NCBI GenBank assembly: GCA_041319085.1 | Contig: CP101033.1 | Coordinates: 1,266,501-1,330,500, forward strand | Source: Aeromonas veronii | GTDB lineage: Bacteria > Pseudomonadota > Gammaproteobacteria > Enterobacterales > Aeromonadaceae | DNA: 64,000 bases | Direction: 5' to 3' | Part shown: positions 8,992 to 17,461 of the stretch, piece after piece | Position numbering within the stretch: the stretch's first letter is position 1 | Layout: each line of letters opens with the position of its first letter | The notes under the pieces: model-generated | The model's input: only the letters and a program-made list of their open reading frames with translations | What the model was told of the DNA's origin: nothing | Database searches by the model: none | Made by a program: the position numbers and the translations under genes

Positions 8992-9736
8992 ACTGGCACA
9001 GCTGCAACAGCACTTTGCCGATGGTCTGCTGGGGGCGCCTGACGCCATTGCCCCTCACATCAGCTCCCGGCTCTTTCCTGCCGAATCTGTGCTGCAGGTC
9101 TATCGCAACCACTTCATCCTGAGCCTTGGCGAGGTGCTGGCGAGCAGTTATCCCGCCGTCAAGGCCATGGTCGGGGATGACTTTTTTGCAGCGGCGGCCC
9201 GTGGCTTCGTATTGGCCGAGCCGCTCAGGGAAGGGAGCGTCATGCACTATGGCGCCGGATTTGGCCAATGGTTGGCCCGCTTGCCGACCACTTCCGGATT
9301 GCCTTGGCTGGAGGCGCTGACGCAGTTCGAGTGGCAGCTTGAGCGTGCCAGTCTGCTGCCGCTGGAATCCCGCTGCTGGCCAGCCGAGCGCTTGGCCGCA
9401 TTATCGCCGCAACAATGGGAGCGGCTGCGGCTGTTGCCAGCCACGGATCTGCTGCTGGTTGCCAGCGATTATCCGGTGCTGGCCCTGTGGCAGATGGCGC
9501 TGCACGGTGGTGAGGCGGTGGAGGTGCTTGATGCCCCCGTCTGGCTGGCATTGAAGAAACAGCCTGATTGTCGGGTTGCACCCTTGCCCCTGACGGCGGG
9601 TGAGTGGGCGCTGTTGCAGGGTTGTATGGCTGGTATGGCGTTGGTCGAGCTGCTGGCGGCCGACCCTGCGGCCAGTGAACATCTCACTCGCCTGATAACC
9701 CTTGGGCTGCTGGTGGATATGGAGGTGATGCCATGA
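8984..9736 (+). CDS. bufC: DUF2063 family partner protein (BufC-like)
   Basis: A 250-residue protein whose N-terminal half fits the DUF2063 domain: LQQHFADGLLG, VYRNHFILSLGEVLASSYPAV, VGDDFFAAAARGFVLAEP and the YGAGFGQWLA block. In known systems this protein holds the precursor peptide and hands it to the DUF692 enzyme. The ATG at 8984 overlaps the end of bufB by eight bases. The C-terminal half (from about residue 130) is less conserved and rich in Leu and Ala. Despite the frequent database label as a DNA-binding protein, the context argues for a role in peptide modification. Confidence 0.88.
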   Translation: MVELAQLQQHFADGLLGAPDAIAPHISSRLFPAESVLQVYRNHFILSLGEVLASSYPAVKAMVGDDFFAAAARGFVLAEPLREGSVMHYGAGFGQWLARLPTTSGLPWLEALTQFEWQLERASLLPLESRCWPAERLAALSPQQWERLRLLPATDLLLVASDYPVLALWQMALHGGEAVEVLDAPVWLALKKQPDCRVAPLPLTAGEWALLQGCMAGMALVELLAADPAASEHLTRLITLGLLVDMEVMP

Positions 9737-10176
9737 TGGGACACAAATGGCTGGCGCTGGCCAGCTCGAGTGGTGATTTGCCGCGCTGGAGCAGTGCCGG
9801 TGTGCTGTTGCTGGCGCGGCTGTGGGTCGCCTCGGTCTTTATCACTTCAGGCTGGCTCAAGCTGACGGCGTGGGATTCCACCCTCTATCTGTTTGAATCC
9901 GAGTATCAGGTGCCCCTGCTGCCCTGGTTGTGGGCCGCTTATCTGGGAACGACCGCCGAGCTGCTGTTGCCGCTTTTCCTGCTGATGGGGCTTTTTACCC
10001 GACCGGCCGCCTTGCTGCTGTTTGGCTTCAATATCATGGCGGTGATCTCCTATCCGACCCTCTGGGCGGGCGGCTTTTACGATCACCAGCTGTGGGGCTG
10101 GATGCTGCTGACCCTGACCATCTGGGGCGGCGGTGTGCTGAGTCTGGATCACTGGCTGACTCGTCGCAGCCATTGA
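9733..10176 (+). CDS. bufD: DoxX family membrane protein (BufD-like)
   Basis: A 147-residue inner-membrane protein with four predicted hydrophobic segments, starting ARLWVASVFITSGWLKLT and including the family-typical PWLWAAYLGTTAELLLPLFL and LLLFGFNIMAV stretches. The start codon overlaps the bufC stop (ATGA). DoxX proteins regularly close bufferin operons; whether this one handles electrons, the modified peptide or metal is not known. A second ATG three bases later is an equally possible start. A hairpin pair follows at 10201-10258. Confidence 0.85.
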   Translation: MMGHKWLALASSSGDLPRWSSAGVLLLARLWVASVFITSGWLKLTAWDSTLYLFESEYQVPLLPWLWAAYLGTTAELLLPLFLLMGLFTRPAALLLFGFNIMAVISYPTLWAGGFYDHQLWGWMLLTLTIWGGGVLSLDHWLTRRSH

Positions 10177-10200
10177 TTTATCAGTAATTTGCCCAATGAC

Positions 10201-10258
10201 AAAGAGCGCCACAAGGCGCTCTTTCAGATTGCTGAAGCCCTGATAATCAGGGCTTTTT
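10201..10258. terminator. Two consecutive hairpins between convergent units
   Basis: The first is AAAGAGCGCC / GGCGCTCTTT with a 4-base loop (10201-10224). The second is AAGCCCTGA / TCAGGGCTT with a 3-base loop, followed by Ts (10235-10258). They separate the bufferin operon (plus) from pliI (minus), and can serve as terminators in both directions. Confidence 0.85.
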
Positions 10259-10279
10259 ACATTTTTGTGCCGGGAGGAC

Positions 10280-10723
10280 TCAGTCCTGCGGGCTCTTGAG
10301 CGCCTTGATCACATCCTCTTTGGGCTCCAGCTCCTTGACCTGATTGAAGATCTCCAGCTCCCCCTGCACACTGACGGTGTAGGCGTCGGCATCCTGATAG
10401 CTGCCGCTGCCGGCGCTTTCGATGATGACCACCAGCTCGGGCTGCTTGTCGCCATTCAAATCGACCAGCTTCAGCTCCCGGATAAAGCCGTTGCGGGCCA
10501 TCACCTTGCCATCCTGAAACTCATCCAGTGGAAATTGGGCGTTCTGGCCCGAATAGAGCCGCACGTCATAGCTGCCGATGGAGGCGGGTTCACCGGCCCC
10601 CTGCGCCACCCGGATCACCTGCCCGGAGGGGAGGGTCAGTTGCTTGCTAAATCCCTCTTCGGCCTGTGCCTGTGCCGCCAGCGGCAGGGTCAGCAGCCCT
10701 GCGATCATCAATGCTCTGTTCAT
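10280..10723 (-). CDS. pliI: Periplasmic inhibitor of I-type lysozyme (PliI family)
   Basis: A 147-residue periplasmic protein with a clear signal peptide (MNRALMIAGLLTLPLAAQAQ). The mature part carries GSYDVRLYSG, LKLVDLNGDKQPELVVIIES and AGSGSYQDADAYTV, which resemble the PliI family first described in Aeromonas hydrophila. PliI blocks invertebrate-type lysozymes by inserting a loop in the active site; the SGSY stretch here resembles that loop. The ATG at 10723 follows AAGAGGTT. It is transcribed alone, 58 bases downstream of pepO on the same strand. The family assignment rests on remembered motifs, so it should be read as probable. Confidence 0.75.
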   Translation of the reverse strand: MNRALMIAGLLTLPLAAQAQAEEGFSKQLTLPSGQVIRVAQGAGEPASIGSYDVRLYSGQNAQFPLDEFQDGKVMARNGFIRELKLVDLNGDKQPELVVIIESAGSGSYQDADAYTVSVQGELEIFNQVKELEPKEDVIKALKSPQD

Positions 10724-10781
10724 CTTGCAACCTCTTACTGTCTCTTGAGGGCGGGCTCCCGGGGAGCTCGCCGTGATGCTG

Positions 10782-12815
10782 TTACCAGATCTTCACCCGC
10801 TTTTGGGGTGGCAGATAGAGCTTGTCTTCCGGCTGGATGTTGAATGCCTCATAGAAAGCGGGAATGTTCGGCACCACGCCGTTGACCCGGTACTCGGGCG
10901 GCGAGTGGGGGTCGGAGCGCAGCAGCATCTGCATCAGCTCGGGGCGATACATCCCCTTCCACACCTGCGCCCAGCCGAGGAAGAAGCGCTGTTCGCCGGT
11001 AAAGCCATCCAGCACCGGTGCCTCCTTGCCATCCAGTGACAGCTCGTAGGCCTTGTGGGCTATGGTGAGGCCGCCCAGATCGCCGATGTTCTCCCCCAGT
11101 GTGAACTGGCCGTTGACGAACTGACCGTTGATGGGTTCGAAGCGGTTGTACTGGGCCACCAACCGGCTGGTGCGGAAGCGGAACTCCTTGAGATCCTGCG
11201 GCGTCCACCAGTCGCGCATCATGCCATCGCCATCGGATTTGGCCCCCTGATCATCAAAACCGTGACCCATCTCGTGGCCGATCACCCCGCCGATGGCGCC
11301 GTAGTTGACTGCGTCATCCGCTGTCATGTCGAAGAAGGGGGGCTGCAAAATGGCCGCCGGGAAGACGATCTCGTTGTTGCTCGGGTTGTAGTAGGCGTTC
11401 ACCGTCTGCGGCGACATGTGCCATTCGTCCCGATCGACCGGCTTGCCGAGGCGAGCGAGATTGTCGGCATATTCGAAGGCCTGCGAGCGCTGCAGGTTGC
11501 CCACCAGATCGTCCGGTTTGATGGCGATGGCGCTGTAATCCTTCCACTTGTCGGGGTAGCCGATCTTGGGGCGGAACTTGGCCAGCTTCTCGAGCGCCTG
11601 CGCCTTGGTTTCGGGCGACATCCAGTCGAGCTCCTTGATGCTCTGGCCGTAGGCGGTGCGCAGGTTCTCCACCAGCTGCTCCATCCGCTCCTTGGCCGCA
11701 GGCGGGAAGTAGCGGGCCACATAGAGCTGGCCGACCGCTTCACCCAGATGATCGTTCAGCACCCCGAGCGCCCGCTCCCAGCTGGCGCGCTGCTTGGGCG
11801 TGCCGCTCAACGTGGTGCCGTAGAAGGCGAAGTTGGCCCGGTCGGTCTCGCTGTCGAGATAGGGGGCGTAGTCGGTCAGCAGTTGCCACTTGAGGTAGGC
11901 CTGCCAGTCGGCGATGGGGGTCTGGGCCATCACCTGATCCAGCGCGCTCAGATAGGTCGGCTGGCCGATGATGAGATCCGGCTGGCCAGCAATGCCCGCG
12001 GCATTGAGATAAGCCTGCCAGTCGAGGTGGGGGGCGAGCCGTGCCAGTTCGCTGGCGGGGCGCTTGTTGTAGTTCTTCTCCCGATCCCGCAGGGTCACGT
12101 TGTCCCACTGGATGGTGGCGAGCCGGGTTTCGAGGGCCAGAATCCGTTTGGCTTTGCCGCTCGGGTCAGACTCACCGAGGCGGCTCAGCATGGCGGCGAT
12201 ATGCTGCTGGTACTTCTGGCGCAACGCCTGACTGCCTTCATCCTGCTTGAGGTAGTAGTCCCGATCCGGCAGCCCCAATCCACCCTGATAGAGGTAGACC
12301 GCATAGCGATCGGGGGACTTGGCATCGGCGCCGATCCAGATGCCAAACGGCGCGCCGCCGCCCATGCGGCCCGACTGGGCAAAGGCGCGGGCCAGCGCGG
12401 CCTGATCACCGATCCGGTCGATGTCGGCAAGCGCCGGTGTCAGCGGGGTGAGCCCTTTGGCGTCGCGGCCAGCCTGATCCAGATAGCTGGCGTAGAGATC
12501 GCGGATCTGCTGGGGCGGCGTGCCGGTGGCGGCCTCCTGCCTGGCCAGCCCCTCGACTAGCACCCGCACATCGGCGAGGGATTTGTCCCGCAGCATGTAG
12601 AAGGCGCCATCGGCGGGACGATCATCGGGGATCTTGGCGGTGGCGAGCCACTTGCCATTGACGTAGCGAAAGAAGTCATCGCCGGGTTTGACCTGGGTGT
12701 CCATATTGGCCAGCGCCAGCCCGGAGTGTTTGGGAGATTCTTGCGGTGCCTGACTGCAGCCAGCCAGCAGGGCCAGTCCAATCAGGCCAGCCAGTAAGCT
12801 TTTCTTATTGTTCAT
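10782..12815 (-). CDS. pepO: M13 family zinc metallopeptidase, lipoprotein (PepO)
   Basis: A 677-residue endopeptidase of the neprilysin/PepO family. The zinc site HEMGHGFDDQGAKSDGDG (HExxH near residue 515) and the third-ligand region ENIGDLGG are both intact, and the family terminus RVKIW is present. The N terminus has a signal peptide with lipobox LLAGCSQ, so the protein is probably lipid-anchored facing the periplasm. NAYYNPSNNEIVFPAAILQPPF is the typical substrate-side stretch (given here as its key words NAYY and EIVFPA). The ATG at 12815 was chosen over a TTG five codons upstream. It probably cuts small peptides up to about 30 residues. Confidence 0.93.
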   Translation of the reverse strand: MNNKKSLLAGLIGLALLAGCSQAPQESPKHSGLALANMDTQVKPGDDFFRYVNGKWLATAKIPDDRPADGAFYMLRDKSLADVRVLVEGLARQEAATGTPPQQIRDLYASYLDQAGRDAKGLTPLTPALADIDRIGDQAALARAFAQSGRMGGGAPFGIWIGADAKSPDRYAVYLYQGGLGLPDRDYYLKQDEGSQALRQKYQQHIAAMLSRLGESDPSGKAKRILALETRLATIQWDNVTLRDREKNYNKRPASELARLAPHLDWQAYLNAAGIAGQPDLIIGQPTYLSALDQVMAQTPIADWQAYLKWQLLTDYAPYLDSETDRANFAFYGTTLSGTPKQRASWERALGVLNDHLGEAVGQLYVARYFPPAAKERMEQLVENLRTAYGQSIKELDWMSPETKAQALEKLAKFRPKIGYPDKWKDYSAIAIKPDDLVGNLQRSQAFEYADNLARLGKPVDRDEWHMSPQTVNAYYNPSNNEIVFPAAILQPPFFDMTADDAVNYGAIGGVIGHEMGHGFDDQGAKSDGDGMMRDWWTPQDLKEFRFRTSRLVAQYNRFEPINGQFVNGQFTLGENIGDLGGLTIAHKAYELSLDGKEAPVLDGFTGEQRFFLGWAQVWKGMYRPELMQMLLRSDPHSPPEYRVNGVVPNIPAFYEAFNIQPEDKLYLPPQKRVKIW

Positions 12816-12995
12816 CTTGTTTGATTCCAATTCGGGTTGTTTGCTTCCCTGCCCATCTTCCTTGCTCCAACCGGTTGTGCGACCGCCTTGCGGCCAGCCT
12901 GGTGGAGAGGGCGGGCGAGCCTCACTCTAGCAGCAGGGTTGCAGCTTGATAAGCCCGACTCTGCTAAGATCGGCCGGTCCGTTTTGGGGAAGCCT

Positions 12996-14354
12996 ATGAT
13001 TTCTCATCTTTATTCTCGCTTTTGTCTGACTATGCCAGCGCCGGAAGGTTCCACCGGTCTGCTGGTGGCCTTCAGTGGCGGCCTCGACTCCACCCTGCTG
13101 CTGGTGCTGGCGGCGCAGTATGCCCGCGAGCACAGCCTGCCACTTCGCGCCCTGCACGTGCACCACGGCCTCAGTCCCCATGCCGATGAGTGGGTCGCTC
13201 ACTGTGAAGCCGTGTGTCAGCAATTGGCGGTGGAGCTGTTGGTCGAGCGGGTGACCCTGGCTCGTGGCAATGGCGAGAGTCTGGAGGCGCAGGCCCGCAC
13301 CGCCCGTTACCAGCGGCTGACCGCCCGGATGCGGGAGGGGGAGTGGCTGCTCACCGCCCACCATCAGGACGATCAGCTGGAGACCCTGCTGCTGGCCCTC
13401 AAGCGCGGCGCCGGTCTGCGCGGGCTGGCGGGGATCCTGCCAAGCCAGCCCTTTGCTGGCGGCCTGTTGCTGCGTCCGCTGCTCGATATCAGTCGCGCCG
13501 AGCTGGCCGAGGCGGCGGCGAGCCTCCCCTTTGGCTGGGTGGAGGATGAGAGCAATCAGGACGTGAGCTATGACCGCAACTTTTTGCGCCAGACGCTTAT
13601 CCCCCAGCTCAAGGCGCGCTGGCCCGCCATGGCCCAGACCGCGGCGCGCAGCATGGCCTTGTGCGCCGAGCAGGAGGCGCTGCTGGAGGAGCTGGCCGAG
13701 AGCGACTGGCAGCTTGCGGGCGAGGGGGAGGCGCTCCATATCGGTCCGCTGCATGCCCTCTCGCCTACCCGGCGCAACAACTTGCTGCGCTACTGGATCC
13801 GCCGTCAGGGGGGCGAGATGCCATCCCGCGAGCAGCTTGCCCGACTGTGGCAGGAGGTGGTGCTGGCGCGCGGCGATGCCAATCCCCAACTCAACTGGGG
13901 GCGCCAGAGCTGCCGCCGTTTTCAGCAGCGGCTCTATCTGGTGAGCCCTGACCTGCAACCTTGCCATCAGGTGTTGCCGCTGACCGTGGGTGAGCCGCTG
14001 ACCCTGCCGGACGGGTTGGGCGAGCTGGTGGTGCGCATGGCGGAGCACGGCGAGGATCTGCTGCGCCCCCCCCGAGCGGATGAGCCGCTCTCGGTGCGTT
14101 TTCAGGTGGCGCCCGGGATCCCCCTCAAACCGGTAGGGCGGAGCGGCAGTCGGCGGATGAAGAAGCTGTTGCAGGAGTATGGCGTGCCCTCATGGCAGCG
14201 GGGGCGCATCCCCATACTCTACTATGGCGAGCAGGTGGCGGCGGTGGTGGGGCTCTTTGTTTGCGACGGTTTTATGGCACAGGGGGCCGGGCTGGTGTGT
14301 CACTGGCAGGCGTGCGGTGCAGCCCCGGTTCTGCCCGAGCAGGATCTTGCTTGA
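12996..14354 (+). CDS. tilS: tRNA(Ile)-lysidine synthase
   Basis: A 452-residue enzyme that attaches lysine to C34 of tRNA-Ile2 (CAU), allowing it to read AUA. The PP-loop motif FSGGLDSTLLL sits near residue 25, followed by HVHHGLS and AHHQDDQLET typical of the N-terminal ATP pyrophosphatase domain. The C-terminal domains hold the TilS pattern (RRMKKLLQEYGVPSWQR). The ATG at 12996 follows GGGGAAG at good spacing; the frame is open 53 codons further upstream, but that stretch overlaps the pepO promoter region. The gene is divergent from pepO and essential in most bacteria. Confidence 0.95.
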   Translation: MISHLYSRFCLTMPAPEGSTGLLVAFSGGLDSTLLLVLAAQYAREHSLPLRALHVHHGLSPHADEWVAHCEAVCQQLAVELLVERVTLARGNGESLEAQARTARYQRLTARMREGEWLLTAHHQDDQLETLLLALKRGAGLRGLAGILPSQPFAGGLLLRPLLDISRAELAEAAASLPFGWVEDESNQDVSYDRNFLRQTLIPQLKARWPAMAQTAARSMALCAEQEALLEELAESDWQLAGEGEALHIGPLHALSPTRRNNLLRYWIRRQGGEMPSREQLARLWQEVVLARGDANPQLNWGRQSCRRFQQRLYLVSPDLQPCHQVLPLTVGEPLTLPDGLGELVVRMAEHGEDLLRPPRADEPLSVRFQVAPGIPLKPVGRSGSRRMKKLLQEYGVPSWQRGRIPILYYGEQVAAVVGLFVCDGFMAQGAGLVCHWQACGAAPVLPEQDLA

Positions 14355-14385
14355 GGTGATCTCGGTGTGAGGGGGCGTTAGCCCC

Positions 14386-14427
14386 AAAAAAAGAAGCTCC
14401 GGTCACATGGCGCGCATATGCCGGAGC
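14386..14427 (-). terminator. Terminator of the GGDEF gene
   Basis: On the minus strand GCTCCGG and CCGGAGC form a 7-bp stem around an 18-base loop and are followed by TTC and seven Ts. Confidence 0.7.
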
Positions 14428-14450
14428 AAAGAAGAGTTCGGGACTATTCG

Positions 14451-15359
14451 TTAGGATTGGTCGTTATGGCTGGTCTTGCCGGCTTTTTTGCGGGCGTAGA
14501 GGTGACTGTCGGCCGCCTCGTAGAGGCTCGGCACATCGACCCCGGATTGCCAGCTGGCTGCGCCAAGGCTGCAGCCGACCGAGAAGGTGCTGAGCTCCTT
14601 GTGAGTCATCAACATATGCTGCAGTCGCAGCCAGACCGGGCGCCACGCCTCGGGTTCGGCCGGTTGCAGCAGCAGGGCAAATTCATCTCCCCCGAGCCGG
14701 AACGCTTGATCCGTGCTGCGGACACACCCCTTGAGCAGCTGGGCGAAGCGACTCAGCACCAGATCCCCTACCGGATGACCCCAGGTGTCATTGATCTGTT
14801 TGAAGCGATCGAGATCCAGCAGCACCAGCACCAGACCATGGGGCTCGCGGCTGTGCTGCTCGATGGCGCGGCCGATGGCCTCGTCAAAGTAGGAGCGGTT
14901 GCCAAGGCCGGTCAGGTGATCGAGTCGGACCAGCTGATCCAGTTTTTCCAGCCGCAGATAGAGGGGCAGCAGCAGGCAGAGCAGCTGATGGTACTGCATC
15001 AGAACCCGTTGCTGGCTGCTGCTGAGCGGATGCTCCAGCTCGTAGTGGAGCTGGCCGAGCAGCTGGCCGTGCTGACCGCGCAGCTCGAACGGATAGTTGT
15101 GCAGGTTGAGGCTGGCCAGCGGCGGGTGCTGGATCAGCACATGGGGCTGGCCACTATCGAGGTAGAGGCCGTGGATCCTGACAATTCTTGCCGCACGATC
15201 GGCAAAAGTTGCCAGCAGACCGCCGAGATCGCTCTGCCCCAACAACTGCTCGAGCAACTGGTTGCGTTCAACGCTGGGCAACGGCGTGAGCCGCTCCATC
15301 TGGCGAACCCACTGCTCGATGCCATGGCTAAAGCCATTAAGTGACGACGTAATTTCCAT
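14451..15359 (-). CDS. GGDEF domain diguanylate cyclase
   Basis: A 302-residue protein whose C-terminal half is an intact diguanylate cyclase domain: HLTGLGNRSYFDEAIGRA, LDLDRFKQINDTWGH, and the signature RLGGDEFALLL. An RxxD inhibitory site (RSTD) lies exactly five residues before GGDEF, so product inhibition by cyclic di-GMP is expected. The N-terminal 130 residues have no membrane segment and look like a GAF-type or other cytoplasmic sensor region, not assigned. The start at 15359 follows GGTGGAGGACC; the open frame extends 42 codons upstream without a good ribosome site. It is divergent from the antiporter gene. Confidence 0.92.
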   Translation of the reverse strand: MEITSSLNGFSHGIEQWVRQMERLTPLPSVERNQLLEQLLGQSDLGGLLATFADRAARIVRIHGLYLDSGQPHVLIQHPPLASLNLHNYPFELRGQHGQLLGQLHYELEHPLSSSQQRVLMQYHQLLCLLLPLYLRLEKLDQLVRLDHLTGLGNRSYFDEAIGRAIEQHSREPHGLVLVLLDLDRFKQINDTWGHPVGDLVLSRFAQLLKGCVRSTDQAFRLGGDEFALLLQPAEPEAWRPVWLRLQHMLMTHKELSTFSVGCSLGAASWQSGVDVPSLYEAADSHLYARKKAGKTSHNDQS

Positions 15360-15477
15360 GGTCCTCCACCTGTAACACCTGACTACTGTCTCCTCCATGC
15401 AATTGGCATGCCCAATATATCTTTCCTGCCCGCCAGATCGGCTGACTAAGCTTAAGTCGATAAAAGGAGAGGGAAAT

Positions 15478-17430
15478 TTGTACACCGACCTGTTGATCCT
15501 GCTGTTCGCCGCCGTGCTGCTGGTGGCAACTTTCCGGCGCCTCGGCTTGCCGGTGATCCTCGCCTACCTGATTGCCGGGGTGTTGCTCGGCCCCCACGGG
15601 CTGGCGGTGATCACCGGCCAGTCGATCATGCAGACCATTGCCGAGCTCGGGATCGTCTTTCTGATGTTCTCGCTGGGGCTGGAGTTCTCCCTGCCGAAAT
15701 TGCTGGCAATGCGCCGGTTGGTGCTCGGAGTCGGGGGGCTGCAGGTGCTGCTCACCTCGCTGCTCTTTTTTGCCATCGGCTGGTGGTGGGGGCTGGGTCT
15801 GGCCCAGTCGCTGGTGGTGGCCGGTACCCTGGCTTTGTCGTCGACGGCTGTGGTGATCAAGCAACTCGGCGAGCAGAAACAACTGCACACCCGTCGGGCC
15901 CAACTGGGGGTGAGCGTGCTGCTGTTTCAGGATCTGGCGGTGGTGCCTCTGCTGGTGATGATCCCGATCCTCGCCCAGCCGGAAGTACAGGGCAGTGCGC
16001 TGGCCACCGAGATCGCCTGGGCCACCCTCAAGGGGCTGTTTGCCCTCTTTACCCTGCTGGCGGTAGGAAAATGGCTGCTGCCGCTGCTGTTTCACGAGGT
16101 GGCGCGGGCCCGCTCCGACGAGCTGTTCGTGCTGAGTGCTCTGCTGGTGGCGCTGCTGGCCGCCTACATGACCTATTCGCTCGGGTTGTCGATGGCGCTG
16201 GGGGCGTTTCTGGCGGGGATGATGCTGGGGGAGTCTCACTACCGTCATCAGCTGGAGGTGGACATCAAGCCCTTTCGCGACGTGCTGATGGGGCTCTTCT
16301 TTATCACCATCGGCATGGCCATGGAGTGGGAGTTGGTGGCACGAGCATGGTGGCAGGTACTGATCTGCGTGCTGTTGCTGGTGCTGTGCAAATCCCTGCT
16401 GGTGCTGCTGGCCGGGCGGCTGATGGGGGAGCGCAAGCGCGACAGCATGGCCGCCGGCATCATGCTGAGTCAGGTGGGGGAGTTTGGCTTTGTGCTGCTG
16501 GCACTGGCACTGCACCACGGCCTGCTGGATCAGCAGCAGGTCTCCCTGCTCATCGGCATCGGCATCATCTCCATCGCCATGACTCCCTGGCTGGTGATCC
16601 AGGCCCATTCGCTGGCCCGCAGTCTCACCGATCCGGCGCTGCTGACCCGCTCCGAGGTGGCACAGTCGGGCCTGAGCAAGAACCAGCACGTCATCATCGC
16701 CGGGTTTGGCCGGGCCGGGCAGACCTGCGCCCGCTTCCTCAAGATCGAGGAGATCCCCTTTCTGGCCCTCGACCTCGACCCCGAACGGGTGAGCGAGGCC
16801 AAGCTGGCAGGGGAGCAGGTGGCCTTCGGCGATGCCAGCCGCCGCGATATTCTGCTGGCCGCCGGGTTGCTGCGAGCGCGGCTGGTGATCATCACCTTCG
16901 ATGATCGCAAGCGGGTTGAGGCGATGCTGGCGCTGATCCGCGCATTGGCGGGGGATCTCAAGGTGCTGGTGCGCACCCGGGATGACAGTTTTCTGGAGCA
17001 GTACAAGCAGGCGGGGGCCTTCGAGGTGATCCCCGAATCCCAGGAGGGGGCCCTGATGCTGGTCTCCCACCTGCTGCTCAACTGCGATATTCCCATCGGC
17101 CGGGTGATCCGGAGAATGGAGCTGGAGCGCAGCAGTCAGTATCGCTTCCTGCACGGCTTCTACTGGGGGGATCAGAGCGCCAGCAATCTGGAAGCAGACC
17201 AACTGCTCGAACGTCTCCACCCGCTGTTGTTGCACGATCAGGCGTGGGCGGTAGGCCGTGAAGTGCGTGAGCTACCGCTTGATGAGGTGCGGATCAAGGA
17301 GGTGCAGCGCGGGGATCAGACTCTGGAGCCCAGACCCGAGCTGGTGTTGGCGGTCGGCGATCGGCTGATCCTGTTTGGTACCGTGGTGGCGATGGAGCAG
17401 GCGGAGCAGCGTCTGCTGGAGGGGCACTGA
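15478..17430 (+). CDS. CPA2 family monovalent cation:proton antiporter
   Basis: A 650-residue transporter with an N-terminal membrane domain of about 12 segments (YTDLLILLFAAVLLVATFRR, LAYLIAGVLLGPHGL, FLMFSLGLEFSLPKL) and a cytoplasmic TrkA-N (RCK) domain starting HVIIAGFGRAGQTCARFLK with the GxGxxG nucleotide site and acidic LDLDPE, then a TrkA-C domain. This is the Kef/YbaL type of layout. The start is a TTG at 15478, set by the strong AAAGGAGAGG site and by the membrane segment that begins at once; there is no ATG nearby. It probably exchanges potassium or sodium for protons under nucleotide control. No ancillary KefF/KefG gene is adjacent. Confidence 0.88.
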   Translation: MYTDLLILLFAAVLLVATFRRLGLPVILAYLIAGVLLGPHGLAVITGQSIMQTIAELGIVFLMFSLGLEFSLPKLLAMRRLVLGVGGLQVLLTSLLFFAIGWWWGLGLAQSLVVAGTLALSSTAVVIKQLGEQKQLHTRRAQLGVSVLLFQDLAVVPLLVMIPILAQPEVQGSALATEIAWATLKGLFALFTLLAVGKWLLPLLFHEVARARSDELFVLSALLVALLAAYMTYSLGLSMALGAFLAGMMLGESHYRHQLEVDIKPFRDVLMGLFFITIGMAMEWELVARAWWQVLICVLLLVLCKSLLVLLAGRLMGERKRDSMAAGIMLSQVGEFGFVLLALALHHGLLDQQQVSLLIGIGIISIAMTPWLVIQAHSLARSLTDPALLTRSEVAQSGLSKNQHVIIAGFGRAGQTCARFLKIEEIPFLALDLDPERVSEAKLAGEQVAFGDASRRDILLAAGLLRARLVIITFDDRKRVEAMLALIRALAGDLKVLVRTRDDSFLEQYKQAGAFEVIPESQEGALMLVSHLLLNCDIPIGRVIRRMELERSSQYRFLHGFYWGDQSASNLEADQLLERLHPLLLHDQAWAVGREVRELPLDEVRIKEVQRGDQTLEPRPELVLAVGDRLILFGTVVAMEQAEQRLLEGH

Positions 17431-17461
17431 ATCCCCTAGTACTCATCGGCCGCGCCCCTGT

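Noticed and set aside
11055-12560. Plus-strand open frame of 501 codons
   Set aside because: Antisense of pepO, whose zinc site and full length are intact.
15337-17235. Minus-strand open frame of 632 codons
   Set aside because: It mirrors the CPA2 antiporter; the peptide is low-complexity Gln/His and not protein-like.
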